Source of the DNA: Psychrobacter sp. UBA3483
GTDB lineage: Bacteria; Pseudomonadota; Gammaproteobacteria; Pseudomonadales; Moraxellaceae
Direction of reading: 5' to 3'
Assembly: GCF_002377905.1 (NCBI RefSeq)
Contig: NZ_DFQS01000013.1
Location: 1 to 40,255, forward strand
Length of the DNA: 40,255 nucleotides
Shown: one piece after another, positions 32,960-40,255 of the stretch
Layout: each line of letters opens with the position of its first letter
How positions within the stretch are numbered: position 1 is the first letter of the stretch
Made by a program: the position numbers and the translations under genes
Notes under the pieces: generated by a model
The model's input: the letters and a program-made list of their open reading frames with translations, nothing else
Databases searched by the model: none
What the model was told of the DNA's origin: nothing

Positions 32960-33457
32960 ATGACCGACTCTCAATTTATCACTCCTAACGAAGACATTCG
33001 TATCACCCACGGCAGCCTTGTGAAGCTGCATTTTGAAGTATCGCTCGAAAACGGTACGGTGATTGATTCAACCTTTAACCGCGACGAGCCAGTGGCGCTG
33101 ACGGTTGGCGATGAGAGCTTTTTACCAGGTTTTGAACAAGTGCTGATGAACCTACGCGCTGGCGATACACGCACCGCCCACCTTGAGCCTGAGCAAGCGT
33201 TTGGCGAGTGGAACCCTGATAACATCCAGCATTTTAGCCGCACCCAATTTGCCTTGGTCGCTGACAATCCTGAAATCGGTATGCTGGTCGAGTTTGAAGA
33301 CAAAGGCAAAAACACCCTGCCCGGTACCATCAGCGCCATCGATGAAGACGAAGTCGAAGTCGATTTTAACCATCCGCTTGCTGGTCAATCGGTACTGTTT
33401 AAGGTAAAAATATTCCAAGTCACTCCGCCGGGCGTCACAGGTATCAAGATTATGTAG
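32960..33457 (+). CDS. fkpB: FKBP-type peptidyl-prolyl isomerase
   Basis: A 165-residue SlpA/FkpB-type FKBP. The FKBP core strands (GSLVKLHFEVSLENGTVIDSTF) and PGFEQVLMNLRAGD loop are present, with the inserted chaperone (IF) domain (~70-130) and return strand FNHPLAGQSVLFKVKI. It speeds proline isomerisation and chaperones proteins in the cytoplasm. In E. coli this gene directly follows lspA; here it is 2.3 kb away behind three unrelated genes and has its own promoter region. The aldo-keto reductase gene follows after 41 bases and may share its transcript. Confidence 0.94.
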   Translation: MTDSQFITPNEDIRITHGSLVKLHFEVSLENGTVIDSTFNRDEPVALTVGDESFLPGFEQVLMNLRAGDTRTAHLEPEQAFGEWNPDNIQHFSRTQFALVADNPEIGMLVEFEDKGKNTLPGTISAIDEDEVEVDFNHPLAGQSVLFKVKIFQVTPPGVTGIKIM

Positions 33458-33498
33458 GATAAAAACAGCTCTATATTAAAATAAAAAAGGATAAACAG

Positions 33499-34539
33499 AT
33501 GCAATATCAAACACTGCCGCAACTGAATGAAAAAGTCTCAAAAATCTGCTTAGGGACGATGACCTGGGGGCAGCAGAATAGCGAAAGCGATGCGCATGCC
33601 CAGATGGATACGGCGCTTAGTGCCGACGTGAACTTTTGGGATACCGCTGAGATGTATCCGTCGCCGCCTGATAAAGACAAGCAAGGCGATACCGAACGCT
33701 TTATGGGCACATGGTTTCACAAAACCAAACAGCGCGACAAGGTCATTCTTGCCAGCAAAATGTCACCGATGAATTTTTTACGCGATGGTCAGACGCGTTA
33801 TACCGCTGCACAAATCAGCAGCGCTATCGATGGCAATCTTGAGCGTTTACAAACCGATTATATTGATATTTATCAGTTGCATTGGCCTGAACGTCAAGCA
33901 AACTTTTTTAGCCAGCGCGGTTATAGTGAAGAGATGGCAGCGCAGTCGCTGGATGATTTGACGCCTTTTTTAGAAACCATCCAAGCACTAAATGACGAGA
34001 TCAAAAAAGGTCGTATTCGTGCTTATGGCTTATCGAACGATACCGCTTGGGGGCTGATGCGTTATCTGTGGGAAGCCGATAAAAATGGTTTAATCGCGCC
34101 TATCACGGTGCAAAATCCTTATAGTTTGCTCAATCGCCTATATGAAGTTGGCATGGCAGAGATTGCCCATCGTGAAAATGTCGGTCTACTTGCTTACTCG
34201 CCGCTCGGCTTTGGCGTGTTATCTGGTAAATACCTTGACGGTAAATGTCCTGCAGGCGCGCGTCTGACAATGTATGACCGCTTTGCTCGCTATACTAATG
34301 ACGAAGCAAAAGCCGCCACTGCTCAATACGCCAAAATTGCTGCCGATGCCGGTTTGGATATGGCGCAAATGGCATTGGCCTTTGTCAATTCACGCTCGTT
34401 TGTCACCAGTAATATCATTGGCGCAACCACCACTGAGCAGCTGCAATCAAATATCGATAGTATCAATGTCACCTTAAGCGCAGACGTGCTAAAAGCAATT
34501 GAAGCGGTACATACGCAGCACCCTAATCCGTCGCCATAA
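33499..34539 (+). CDS. tas: Aldo-keto reductase, Tas-like
   Basis: A 346-residue NADP(H)-dependent aldo-keto reductase, the same length as E. coli Tas and similar over the whole N-terminus (LGTMTWGQQNSESDAHAQMD). The catalytic tetrad is Asp48, Tyr53 (DTAEMYP), Lys87 (ILASKM) and His128 (YQLHWPER). The TIM-barrel family motifs GLSNDTAWG and the C-terminal cofactor region NIIGATTTEQL are present. Tas can compensate for missing prephenate dehydrogenase in E. coli, but its physiological substrate is not settled. AAGGA precedes the ATG. Confidence 0.93.
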   Translation: MQYQTLPQLNEKVSKICLGTMTWGQQNSESDAHAQMDTALSADVNFWDTAEMYPSPPDKDKQGDTERFMGTWFHKTKQRDKVILASKMSPMNFLRDGQTRYTAAQISSAIDGNLERLQTDYIDIYQLHWPERQANFFSQRGYSEEMAAQSLDDLTPFLETIQALNDEIKKGRIRAYGLSNDTAWGLMRYLWEADKNGLIAPITVQNPYSLLNRLYEVGMAEIAHRENVGLLAYSPLGFGVLSGKYLDGKCPAGARLTMYDRFARYTNDEAKAATAQYAKIAADAGLDMAQMALAFVNSRSFVTSNIIGATTTEQLQSNIDSINVTLSADVLKAIEAVHTQHPNPSP

Positions 34540-34610
34540 CCTTACGTGGTCATAGATTGATATTTTTCAGCTTTTAATAAGCTGACATTCAAGTATTTTC
34601 TTAACAAAGA

Positions 34611-34658
34611 AAAAGGCGCAAATCGTTAGTATGGATGACTAAGATTGGCGCCTTTTTT
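34611..34658. terminator. Bidirectional terminator between the reductase and acyltransferase genes
   Basis: AAAAGGCGC (34611-34619) and GCGCCTTTT (34648-34656) form the outer stem. Inside, AATC and TTAGT pair with ACTAAGATT. T-runs follow in both directions, serving the convergent reductase and acyltransferase genes. Confidence 0.9.
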
Positions 34659-34709
34659 ATGACTACTTTTCTATTAAAGCAGCTCTATTTTAAACAGTTT
34701 TGTACTTGC

Positions 34710-35510
34710 TTAAGGTTTAGCAGCTTTCGTTAAAACCCGCGAGTGTAATTCAGCCAAGCCTTCTTGCATATGCGCTTGTAACAAATCGGTCAGCTGGCTT
34801 TTATTTAGACCTTTAGGGTCTATCGGCTCAAGCGGTAAGACAAAAGCCGTCACGTCTTTGCTATCAAGCACCTTTTTTAGGCTATCTTTCATCGTCATTT
34901 TGCCATAATAAGGCAGCGCCTCACTTAACGTGCCGTCTTTATTGACATACGCAATCACCAGCGGGCGTACTGGTACGTCAGCATCTATCGCCGCTTGCAG
35001 CAAAGTGCCGTGGATACGTTTGATTTTTTTGCCATCGGTGGTCGTCGCTTCTGGGAAAAAGATAACCGAAAAGCCTTTGGTTAAAAAGGTCGCAATTTGG
35101 GCGGCGACCGTGCCCGCATCACCGGAACCACGCTCGATAAATACCGTCCCTGCGGCATGCGCAAGCTTACCAAAGATTGGCCAATCACCAATTTCTGCCT
35201 TTGATAAGAAAAATGCCGGACTTAGCGTCCCCACTACCGGAATATCCATCCATGACACATGGTTAGACACCCATAGACCATGATGCTGCTCTACACGCTC
35301 GACTGCCACGACCTGCACGCCAAACGAGCCGGCCATTTTTCGGCAAAACGCTTGAATATAGCGCGGTAGCTTTTCGCGCGGTGGCTGTTTAAAGGCGCCG
35401 ATACGCTGGGCGGCGCGCAATCCGCCAGCGATGGTGGTGGTCATGCCAGCGATCTGTTTGCCGCGTCCTAATTGCTGTTTGAGTGAAAAGCCTGACTTAG
35501 ATTGGCTCAT
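34710..35510 (-). CDS. 1-acyl-sn-glycerol-3-phosphate acyltransferase (PlsC family)
   Basis: A 266-residue acyltransferase with GAGG about 8 bases before ATG. The catalytic motif NHVSWMD (83-89) contains the His84-x4-Asp89 pair. The substrate-binding motif reads FPEATTTDG (152-160), with Ala instead of the usual Gly of FPEGT. VPVRPLVIAY is the fourth family block. It should add the second acyl chain to lysophosphatidic acid in phospholipid synthesis. Alternatively it is one of the lyso-acyltransferases that modify lipids of special composition; gammaproteobacteria often carry several. There is a hydrophobic N-terminal stretch but no full membrane helix is clear. Confidence 0.88.
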   Translation of the reverse strand: MSQSKSGFSLKQQLGRGKQIAGMTTTIAGGLRAAQRIGAFKQPPREKLPRYIQAFCRKMAGSFGVQVVAVERVEQHHGLWVSNHVSWMDIPVVGTLSPAFFLSKAEIGDWPIFGKLAHAAGTVFIERGSGDAGTVAAQIATFLTKGFSVIFFPEATTTDGKKIKRIHGTLLQAAIDADVPVRPLVIAYVNKDGTLSEALPYYGKMTMKDSLKKVLDSKDVTAFVLPLEPIDPKGLNKSQLTDLLQAHMQEGLAELHSRVLTKAAKP

Positions 35511-35914
35511 CTGTGTCCCTCGTGGTTAAAAACTTATGGGTTAAAAAATGCTTGATTAAAAAGCCCATTCATTAAAAGGCCCATTAATTAAATATTGGTT
35601 GCTACAAAGAGTGCTGCTTAAAAAACGTATGATTATATCTCGTAAACAAGGGCAATGAGTATAACAAAATTTATTTACTGAGTGATGACTTGTACACTGA
35701 ATTATGAGTGGCTTTTGTTAATAGTCTCAGCTTAAAATTTTTTTTGATAAAAATACGTACCCGTAAACGCTGTAACATAAAGACATGGCTAATTGCGTTT
35801 ATACGCTTTAATATCAAGTGATAAGACCATATATAGAGGGTCATATAAAAGCTATATCGTTACTCAGTAAAGCGGTCATAGCGATTTATCTACTTTAATA
35901 ATAGGTGATACTCT
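35511..35914. other. Divergent spacer between the acyltransferase gene and hflX
   Basis: About 400 AT-rich bases without a gene. A near-symmetrical GACC-N10-GGTC (~35826-35843) lies some 70 bases before hflX. TATA-like hexamers are many and none is decisive. The gene hfq, which precedes hflX in most gammaproteobacteria, is absent here. Confidence 0.4.
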
Positions 35915-37354
35915 TTGGAATATTTTGAAAGACATGAAGGTGGCGAGCGCGCCATTATCGTCCATTTAGACATCCGCCAAATTCAAGATCCCGATGATCT
36001 AAATGAATTTGAGCTACTTGCAGATTCGGCAGGCGCTGATCGCTTGGCACTGGTTACAGGCTCGCGTGCGCGTCCCGATGCCAAGTATTTCGTTGGTAGC
36101 GGTAAAGCACAAGAAATAGCAGAATTGGTGCGCGAATACGACGCTGATATTGTTCTTTTTAATCATAATTTATCGCCATCGCAAGAGCGTAATATCGAAG
36201 CCTTGGTACAATGCCGCGTGCTTGACCGCACCGGCTTAATTTTGGATATTTTTGCCCAGCGCGCTCGTACTTACGAAGGTAAGCTACAGGTTGAGCTGGC
36301 ACAGTTGAACCACTTATCGACACGATTGGTACGTGGTTGGACGCATTTGGAGCGCCAAAAAGGTGGTATTGGTCTACGTGGACCTGGTGAAACTCAGCTG
36401 GAAACGGATCGCCGCTTATTACAAGTGCGTGTCACCCAGCTGAAAAACAAACTAGAAAAAGTACGCCAAACCCGTGCTCAAGGTCGAGCTCGTCGGCAAA
36501 AATCAGACGTCCCGACCATCTCGCTTGTCGGTTATACCAACGCTGGCAAATCTACTCTATTTAACCGCTTGGTCGATGAAAATATTTACGCTGCCGACCA
36601 ATTATTTGCCACCCTTGATCCGACCTTGCGCCGTTTAGACTGGCAAGGGGTTGGTCGCGTGGTTTTGGTCGATACCGTTGGTTTCGTGCGCCATTTGCCG
36701 CACGAGTTGGTCGAGTCGTTCCATGCCACCCTAGAAGAGACGCTTGAAGCCGACTTACTATTGCATGTCATCGATTCATCGAGTGAAGACATGCATGAGC
36801 AAATTCAAGCGGTCAAAAACGTCCTTGCTGAGATTGACAACGATGTGCCCGTGCTGAATGTTTATAATAAAATCGACTTAACCGATGAGCCGGCGCACAT
36901 TGGCTATGCAAAAGAAGGTCAGCCAAATCGGGTGTATGTCTCTTCGCGCCAAAACCTAGGCATGGAAGAGTTGTCGCTTGCCGTACAGCAGCTATTGACG
37001 GGCAACTTAACCACCTTTGATTTGACCCTACCATATAGTGCTGGTCAATTTAAAAACACTTTGTACGAGCTTGGCGTCATTTTGGAAGAAAGCTATGACG
37101 ATAACGGTCATGAGCGCCTCACCATTCGCTTGCCAAGTGATAGGCTCAAACAGCTATTGGGACAAGCCAATCTAAAGCCGTTAGATGTATTGCCGTTAGC
37201 ACAGGCCACACTACTAATGCCGATACTTGAAGAGTTTGAGCAAAAAGATGAGAGTATGGATGCAGCTGCCTCTTTAACGCCAGAGGAAGAAGAGGCCTTT
37301 GCTGAATTTGAAGCATTAAATTCTGCTACAGAAGAATCTGACTCGCGAAGTTAA
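35915..37354 (+). CDS. hflX: Ribosome-rescue GTPase HflX
   Basis: A 479-residue GTPase starting at TTG, eight bases after AGGTGA; the N-terminus (MEYFERHEGGERAIIVHLDI) aligns with E. coli HflX (MFDRYDAGEQAVLVHIYF), which supports this start. The N-terminal HflX domain has GRT-like TGSR and KYFVGSGKA (57-65), then the glycine-rich linker RQKGGIGLRGPGETQLETDRR (147-167). G motifs: GYTNAGKS (206-213), DTVGF (253-257), NKID (318-321). The acidic C-terminal tail (~440-479, many Glu) is longer than in E. coli. HflX splits stalled or stress-damaged 70S ribosomes. Confidence 0.97.
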   Translation: MEYFERHEGGERAIIVHLDIRQIQDPDDLNEFELLADSAGADRLALVTGSRARPDAKYFVGSGKAQEIAELVREYDADIVLFNHNLSPSQERNIEALVQCRVLDRTGLILDIFAQRARTYEGKLQVELAQLNHLSTRLVRGWTHLERQKGGIGLRGPGETQLETDRRLLQVRVTQLKNKLEKVRQTRAQGRARRQKSDVPTISLVGYTNAGKSTLFNRLVDENIYAADQLFATLDPTLRRLDWQGVGRVVLVDTVGFVRHLPHELVESFHATLEETLEADLLLHVIDSSSEDMHEQIQAVKNVLAEIDNDVPVLNVYNKIDLTDEPAHIGYAKEGQPNRVYVSSRQNLGMEELSLAVQQLLTGNLTTFDLTLPYSAGQFKNTLYELGVILEESYDDNGHERLTIRLPSDRLKQLLGQANLKPLDVLPLAQATLLMPILEEFEQKDESMDAAASLTPEEEEAFAEFEALNSATEESDSRS

Positions 37355-37391
37355 ACAACCTCGTCAAAAGTCATTTAATCTGGGTGAAGTT

Positions 37392-37426
37392 AAAAAGGAC
37401 GCTATCAAATGATGGCGTCCTTTTTT
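37392..37426 (+). terminator. Terminator of hflX
   Basis: AAAAAGGACGC and GCGTCCTTTTTT form the stem, with an inner ATCA-AA-TGAT hairpin, 37 bases past the hflX stop. Confidence 0.92.
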
Positions 37427-37706
37427 ATATTTGTAGCATATAAGGGGTAATGGACATTTATGATATAGTCAAAATATCCTAAAAACGCGACGGTATTGCT
37501 GTATTGATATTACATTTCACTCACTATACGAGACATTTAGCAACAGCTTAATAGCGGCAATCTGCGCTTAGGCTTTATTAGTACGTCTACTGTCTATATA
37601 ATCAGCCTTTATGGCTTTGGTTGATGTGCTTTGGTTGACATACTGACATGAAAACCTCTTCTTTAACGTGCGTCCGTTTTTATACCTAACTTGGCTAGGA
37701 TTGCTT
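37427..37706. other. Upstream region of lrgA
   Basis: About 280 non-coding bases between the hflX terminator and lrgA. An in-frame GTG at 37668 could extend lrgA by 13 residues, but the ribosome-binding site points to 37707. A TATAGT at about 37463 is a possible -10 without a -35. Nothing else stands out. Confidence 0.35.
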
Positions 37707-38159
37707 ATGAGCTCTACCTCTACTTCTAACATACCTTTATGGATGGCGCTAATATTGACGCTACTCATGGTCGTGTTGGTTCGTGAGTCGGCAGTCGTTG
37801 TCTGCCAATGGGCAGGGATTGAAAAAGCGGCTAACATCGTCGGCCTCTTAACGATGTTTATTATTTTAATTATTTGGCGAGTCATAAAAGGGCTACCGCA
37901 TTGGCTAACCCAAGCAAGCAACACCTTACTGGTCGATAGTGGTTTTGCTTTTTTGCCCGTTTCTGCCGGTGCAGGTTTGCTGCTATTTGCGCTCGGTGAT
38001 GAGTTTTGGGGCGTGATGCTGACCATGATTATCAGTACGCTTATTCCGCTTTGGGGATTGGCTATCCTTGCCAATCGCTCGCTTAATAATAACGATAATA
38101 CAGATGACAGTCATGATAACAATATGAATATGACCAACAAGCACAAGGGACAGCATTAA
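37707..38159 (+). CDS. lrgA: LrgA/CidA family holin-like protein
   Basis: A 150-residue membrane protein starting at ATG 37707, seven bases after AGGA. Hydrophobic helices lie around residues 8-28, 40-58, 75-95 and 100-122, and the tail is Asn/Asp-rich and polar (SLNNNDNTDDSHDNNMN). The arrangement and the lrgB gene 22 bases downstream identify it as LrgA/CidA-like rather than sequence motifs alone; members act as holin-like or metabolite (pyruvate/acetate) transport-linked proteins that influence murein hydrolase activity. Confidence 0.8.
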   Translation: MSSTSTSNIPLWMALILTLLMVVLVRESAVVVCQWAGIEKAANIVGLLTMFIILIIWRVIKGLPHWLTQASNTLLVDSGFAFLPVSAGAGLLLFALGDEFWGVMLTMIISTLIPLWGLAILANRSLNNNDNTDDSHDNNMNMTNKHKGQH

Positions 38160-38181
38160 GCTCTGTTAATAAGGCAACGTT

Positions 38182-38871
38182 ATGAGTTTTGATAGTGTGT
38201 TTAGCACGACCCTTGCTGCGATAGTATTAACCTTGGCCGCCCACGTCATTGCCCGCGTCCTTGCGCGCAAGCTGTCGTGGTTGCCGATGGTCATCACCGC
38301 TTTGGTCTTAGTACTGCTGTTTTTGTTTATTTTACAGTGGGATTACAATCATTATTACAGCGTGGCAAAACCGGTATTTGACCATTTGTTAGGCTATGTG
38401 ACGGTATTATTAGCCGTACCATTGGCGGCGATGAACTTTAAAGGTTTACCAGTTAAAAAGCTGACCATGATTGTGGCACTGGCGAGCGTGGTTGGCGCCT
38501 TGCTCCCCATGTCATTGGCGTATGTATTTTCGCTCAGCCATGAAACTATTTTGGCATTTGCGACGCGCTCGGTGACCACACCAATTGGTCTAAGCGTCGC
38601 CGATTTGATTAAAGCGCCGCTAGCATTAGCAAACTTAATCATTATCATTTCAGGTCTAATCGGTGGAACCTTAGCGCGCTTTTTATTTCGCGGTATTGAT
38701 GACGACCGCGCCAAAGGCCTCGCGCTTGGCTTAGCAGCGCATGCTTTTGGCACCGTAGAAGCATGGCAAATCAGCCATACTGCCGGACGCTATGCCGCTT
38801 TTGGCTTAGCAGTTAATGGCTTGGTGACCGCTGTCTGGGTACCTATTTTTATTGGTGCTTTGTCGGTTTAA
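38182..38871 (+). CDS. lrgB: LrgB/CidB family membrane protein
   Basis: A 229-residue membrane protein with about six helices, preceded by AAGG at 7 bases. It has the LrgB signature SVTTPIGLSVADLI (~130-144), and the block HAFGTVEAWQISHTAGRYAAFGLAVNGLVTAVWVP near the C-terminus matches the family pattern. Together with LrgA it forms the two-gene unit thought to control murein hydrolases, autolysis and overflow-metabolite flux. No LytSR-type regulators are adjacent. The next gene encodes a lytic transglycosylase, which is suggestive but separated by a terminator. Confidence 0.9.
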   Translation: MSFDSVFSTTLAAIVLTLAAHVIARVLARKLSWLPMVITALVLVLLFLFILQWDYNHYYSVAKPVFDHLLGYVTVLLAVPLAAMNFKGLPVKKLTMIVALASVVGALLPMSLAYVFSLSHETILAFATRSVTTPIGLSVADLIKAPLALANLIIIISGLIGGTLARFLFRGIDDDRAKGLALGLAAHAFGTVEAWQISHTAGRYAAFGLAVNGLVTAVWVPIFIGALSV

Positions 38872-38900
38872 AATATTTTAAGTAAAGTCGAAAGCCATTA

Positions 38901-38929
38901 AAGCCTATCCTTTTTGATGGGCTTTTTTT
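38901..38929 (+). terminator. Terminator of lrgAB
   Basis: AAGCCTATC-CTTTTT-GATGGGCTT is a 9-bp stem with one G-T pair, followed by a T-run to 38929. Confidence 0.9.
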
Positions 38930-39315
38930 CGCCTATATTAATTGTATTTGATAGTATTTTTAACGTGGTTCGCTAATTCCCCTCATAGCAAAAATAAAGG
39001 TATAAACCTTGCTGTTGTATACCACTTAACCATCTTCATTTTATTACTATCTTGATTTCATTCAGCTTTTTTACAAAATAAATGGGCTTTTGACTGCGCG
39101 TACACGCATTCAGATGTGGCAAAAACTTATTTTGTGTTATAGTAAGCAACTATTATTTTTTGTATCTATTGCAAGTGGTTTTGTTAGACGTGAATTCGTA
39201 GGCAGCCTATTTGAGCGCTATAAGATCCTACAGACACGATAACCGCTTTGATGCGCAACCTAACGCGCTTATAGGCAAAGCAATTTGCTCTTACTTAATA
39301 AAAAGTGATAAACCT
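38930..39315 (+). promoter_or_regulatory. Upstream region of the transglycosylase gene with an extended -10
   Basis: About 390 non-coding bases. TGTTATAGT (39135-39143) is an extended -10 element, with a weak TGTGGC at the -35 spacing. A start there gives a leader of about 165 bases before the ATG at 39316. A reading frame in the leader continues in phase with the gene from a TTG at 39211, but adds a charged segment before the signal peptide and is unlikely to be used. Confidence 0.4.
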
Positions 39316-40128
39316 ATGATAAATATTACCCCTTTACTGACGCGCTGCTTGTCACCTCTTTTACTCTCCGCCATTGCTTTATCTAGTTTACCTATCGCCG
39401 CTCAAGCGGGAAACATGTATATTTATAAAGATAAAGGCGGCCAAGTTCTGCTTACCAACGTCAATCCTAGCGGTAATTTTGATAAATTTAATAAAAAAGT
39501 AAAAACCACCTACTACAAAGATTCAAGCGCCTACAATGCTGACAGCAGTTATAGCAACGATTACGGCAGCAGCACGGCAAGTAGTAGCGGCAGCCGTAAT
39601 TCTTATGACAGTTATATCCGTGCCTCAGCCGCCCGTCATGGTGTCGATCCGGCGCTGATGAAAGCCATGATGCATACCGAATCGGCGTTTAATCCCAATG
39701 CCCGCTCACCTGTCGGTGCGCAAGGCTTGATGCAGTTAATGCCAGCAACGGCGCGTCGCTTTAATGTCAGCAATCCGTGGAACCCTGCCGACAATATCGA
39801 AGGCTCAGCTAAATATATCGCTTGGCTGATGCGCCGTTTTAATAATAATGTTGAGTTTGCGGTGGCAGGTTATAACGCTGGTGAAGGTAACGTCGATAAA
39901 TACAATGGCATTCCGCCGTTTAAAGAAACGCGCAACTATGTCAAAAGCGTGATGAGCCGCTACCATAGTTTATATAAGAATGACTCGGCGCTATCGGGTA
40001 ATACCATGAATGCCAATAACGCTACGAGCACTACCAATGGTAGTGGCATGCAAAACGTCAGCTATGGTACCAGTAGTAATAGCAACAGCGCCAGCTATGC
40101 TAATTCTGCTTATTTAGCACTACGTTAA
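39316..40128 (+). CDS. Lytic transglycosylase with N-terminal DUF4124
   Basis: A 270-residue exported protein. I chose ATG 39316 because a normal signal peptide follows at once (residues 1-31, ending AAQA-G), although the ribosome-binding site (AAGTGA) is modest. Residues 32-70 match DUF4124 (MYIYKDKGGQVLLTNVNP). A Ser/Tyr/Asn-rich linker leads to a Slt-type transglycosylase domain (~98-215): catalytic Glu122 in HTESAFNP, GAQGLMQLMP (134-143) and AGYNAGEGNVDKY (184-196). It cleaves the MurNAc-GlcNAc bond of peptidoglycan, leaving 1,6-anhydro ends. The C-terminal tail (~220-270) is low-complexity Asn/Ser/Thr. Its terminator looks split by an insertion sequence. Confidence 0.92.
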   Translation: MINITPLLTRCLSPLLLSAIALSSLPIAAQAGNMYIYKDKGGQVLLTNVNPSGNFDKFNKKVKTTYYKDSSAYNADSSYSNDYGSSTASSSGSRNSYDSYIRASAARHGVDPALMKAMMHTESAFNPNARSPVGAQGLMQLMPATARRFNVSNPWNPADNIEGSAKYIAWLMRRFNNNVEFAVAGYNAGEGNVDKYNGIPPFKETRNYVKSVMSRYHSLYKNDSALSGNTMNANNATSTTNGSGMQNVSYGTSSNSNSASYANSAYLALR

Positions 40129-40150
40129 TATTAACCTTTAAAATACACAG

Positions 40151-40170
40151 GCACAAAAAAGCCCGTTAAA
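40151..40170 (+). terminator. Orphan left half of a terminator
   Basis: GCACAAAAAAGCCCGTTAAA has the form of the ascending arm of a terminator (A-run plus AAGCCCGTT), 23 bases past the transglycosylase stop. The expected AACGGGCTTTTTT partner is missing; an insertion-sequence end begins within a few bases. Confidence 0.55.
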
Positions 40171-40174
40171 TGAA

Positions 40175-40255
40175 TGAACTGACCCCCATAAGTTGGACAC
40201 AACTTATGGGGGTTATTTTATGAAGTATGACATTGTAGTGGCATAATAAAATTGG
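40175..40255 (+). mobile_element. Left end of a probable IS3-family insertion sequence, cut by window edge
   Basis: The stretch begins TGAACTGACCCCCATAAG, the kind of terminal sequence seen in IS3/IS150-type elements (TG...GACCCCC..AAGTTGGACA). ACCCCCATAAGTT (40182-40194) and AACTTATGGGGGT (40201-40213) are perfect 13-base inverted repeats with a 6-base loop. An ATG at 40220 opens MKYDIVVA but is stopped by TAATAA (40244-40249), so the first transposase reading frame is broken, or the copy is a decayed remnant. The other end lies outside the window. Confidence 0.6.

Noticed and set aside
37568..38074. 168-codon reading frame antisense to lrgA
   Set aside because: It lies fully opposite the lrgA coding region, has no ribosome-binding site and its composition (Ser/Thr/Lys-rich) is typical of a mirror frame of a membrane protein.

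Overview
The window reads as chromosomal core DNA of a gammaproteobacterium of the Moraxellaceae, most likely Psychrobacter or a close relative. This is inferred from overall protein character (E. coli/Pseudomonas/Acinetobacter-like housekeeping enzymes), moderate GC, AT-rich spacers, and polar Asn/Asp/Ser/Thr-rich extensions on several enzymes. No database search was possible. Nothing indicates a plasmid, prophage, CRISPR array or defence island. The only mobile DNA is what looks like the first ~80 bases of an IS3-type insertion sequence at the extreme right edge.

Layout. 1-1090: the conserved tRNA-Thr(UGU)/Tyr/Gly(UCC)/Thr(GGU) cluster on the minus strand, running into the first five bases of a gene that by synteny should be tuf. 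1319-6178: minus-strand genes for a tail-anchored FHA protein, a DUF3298-type exported protein, release factor 3 (prfC) and an unknown lipoprotein. 6502-12796: plus-strand ohr, polA, an outer-membrane barrel candidate, a small membrane protein and a very acidic small protein. 12881-13900: hemH. 14377-18714: metX-metW, a Sel1-repeat protein and trhO. 18988-23693: a DUF488 protein, serA divergent from a D-2-hydroxyglutarate dehydrogenase-like flavoenzyme, and a BLUF photoreceptor. 24386-34539: a GNAT-nitrilase fusion, a thioredoxin-like protein, ileS-lspA, a macrodomain protein, a cold-shock/DUF1294 fusion, a small lipoprotein, fkpB and a Tas-like aldo-keto reductase. 34710-40128: a PlsC-type acyltransferase, hflX, lrgA-lrgB and a DUF4124 lytic transglycosylase.

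How genes work together. serA and the flavoenzyme form the divergent pair known from Pseudomonas, where the dehydrogenase recycles the D-2-hydroxyglutarate made by SerA. metX and metW overlap by ATGA and start methionine synthesis. ileS and lspA overlap as in the E. coli ribF-ileS-lspA-fkpB-ispH operon, but here fkpB is separated from lspA by three unrelated genes. prfC, hflX, the tRNA cluster, trhO and ileS all serve translation. lrgAB and the transglycosylase both concern the cell wall. Clear intrinsic terminators lie between most units, several of them bidirectional between convergent genes.

The best unexplained signals are a ~119-bp imperfect inverted repeat between trhO and the DUF488 gene, paired 12-bp repeats before the Sel1 gene, a promoter-like box plus terminator just upstream of a small membrane-protein gene, a 28-codon hydrophobic ORF upstream of the BLUF gene, and an IS end that seems to have split the transglycosylase terminator. 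I found no convincing wholly new multi-gene system; most of the window is ordinary core genome.
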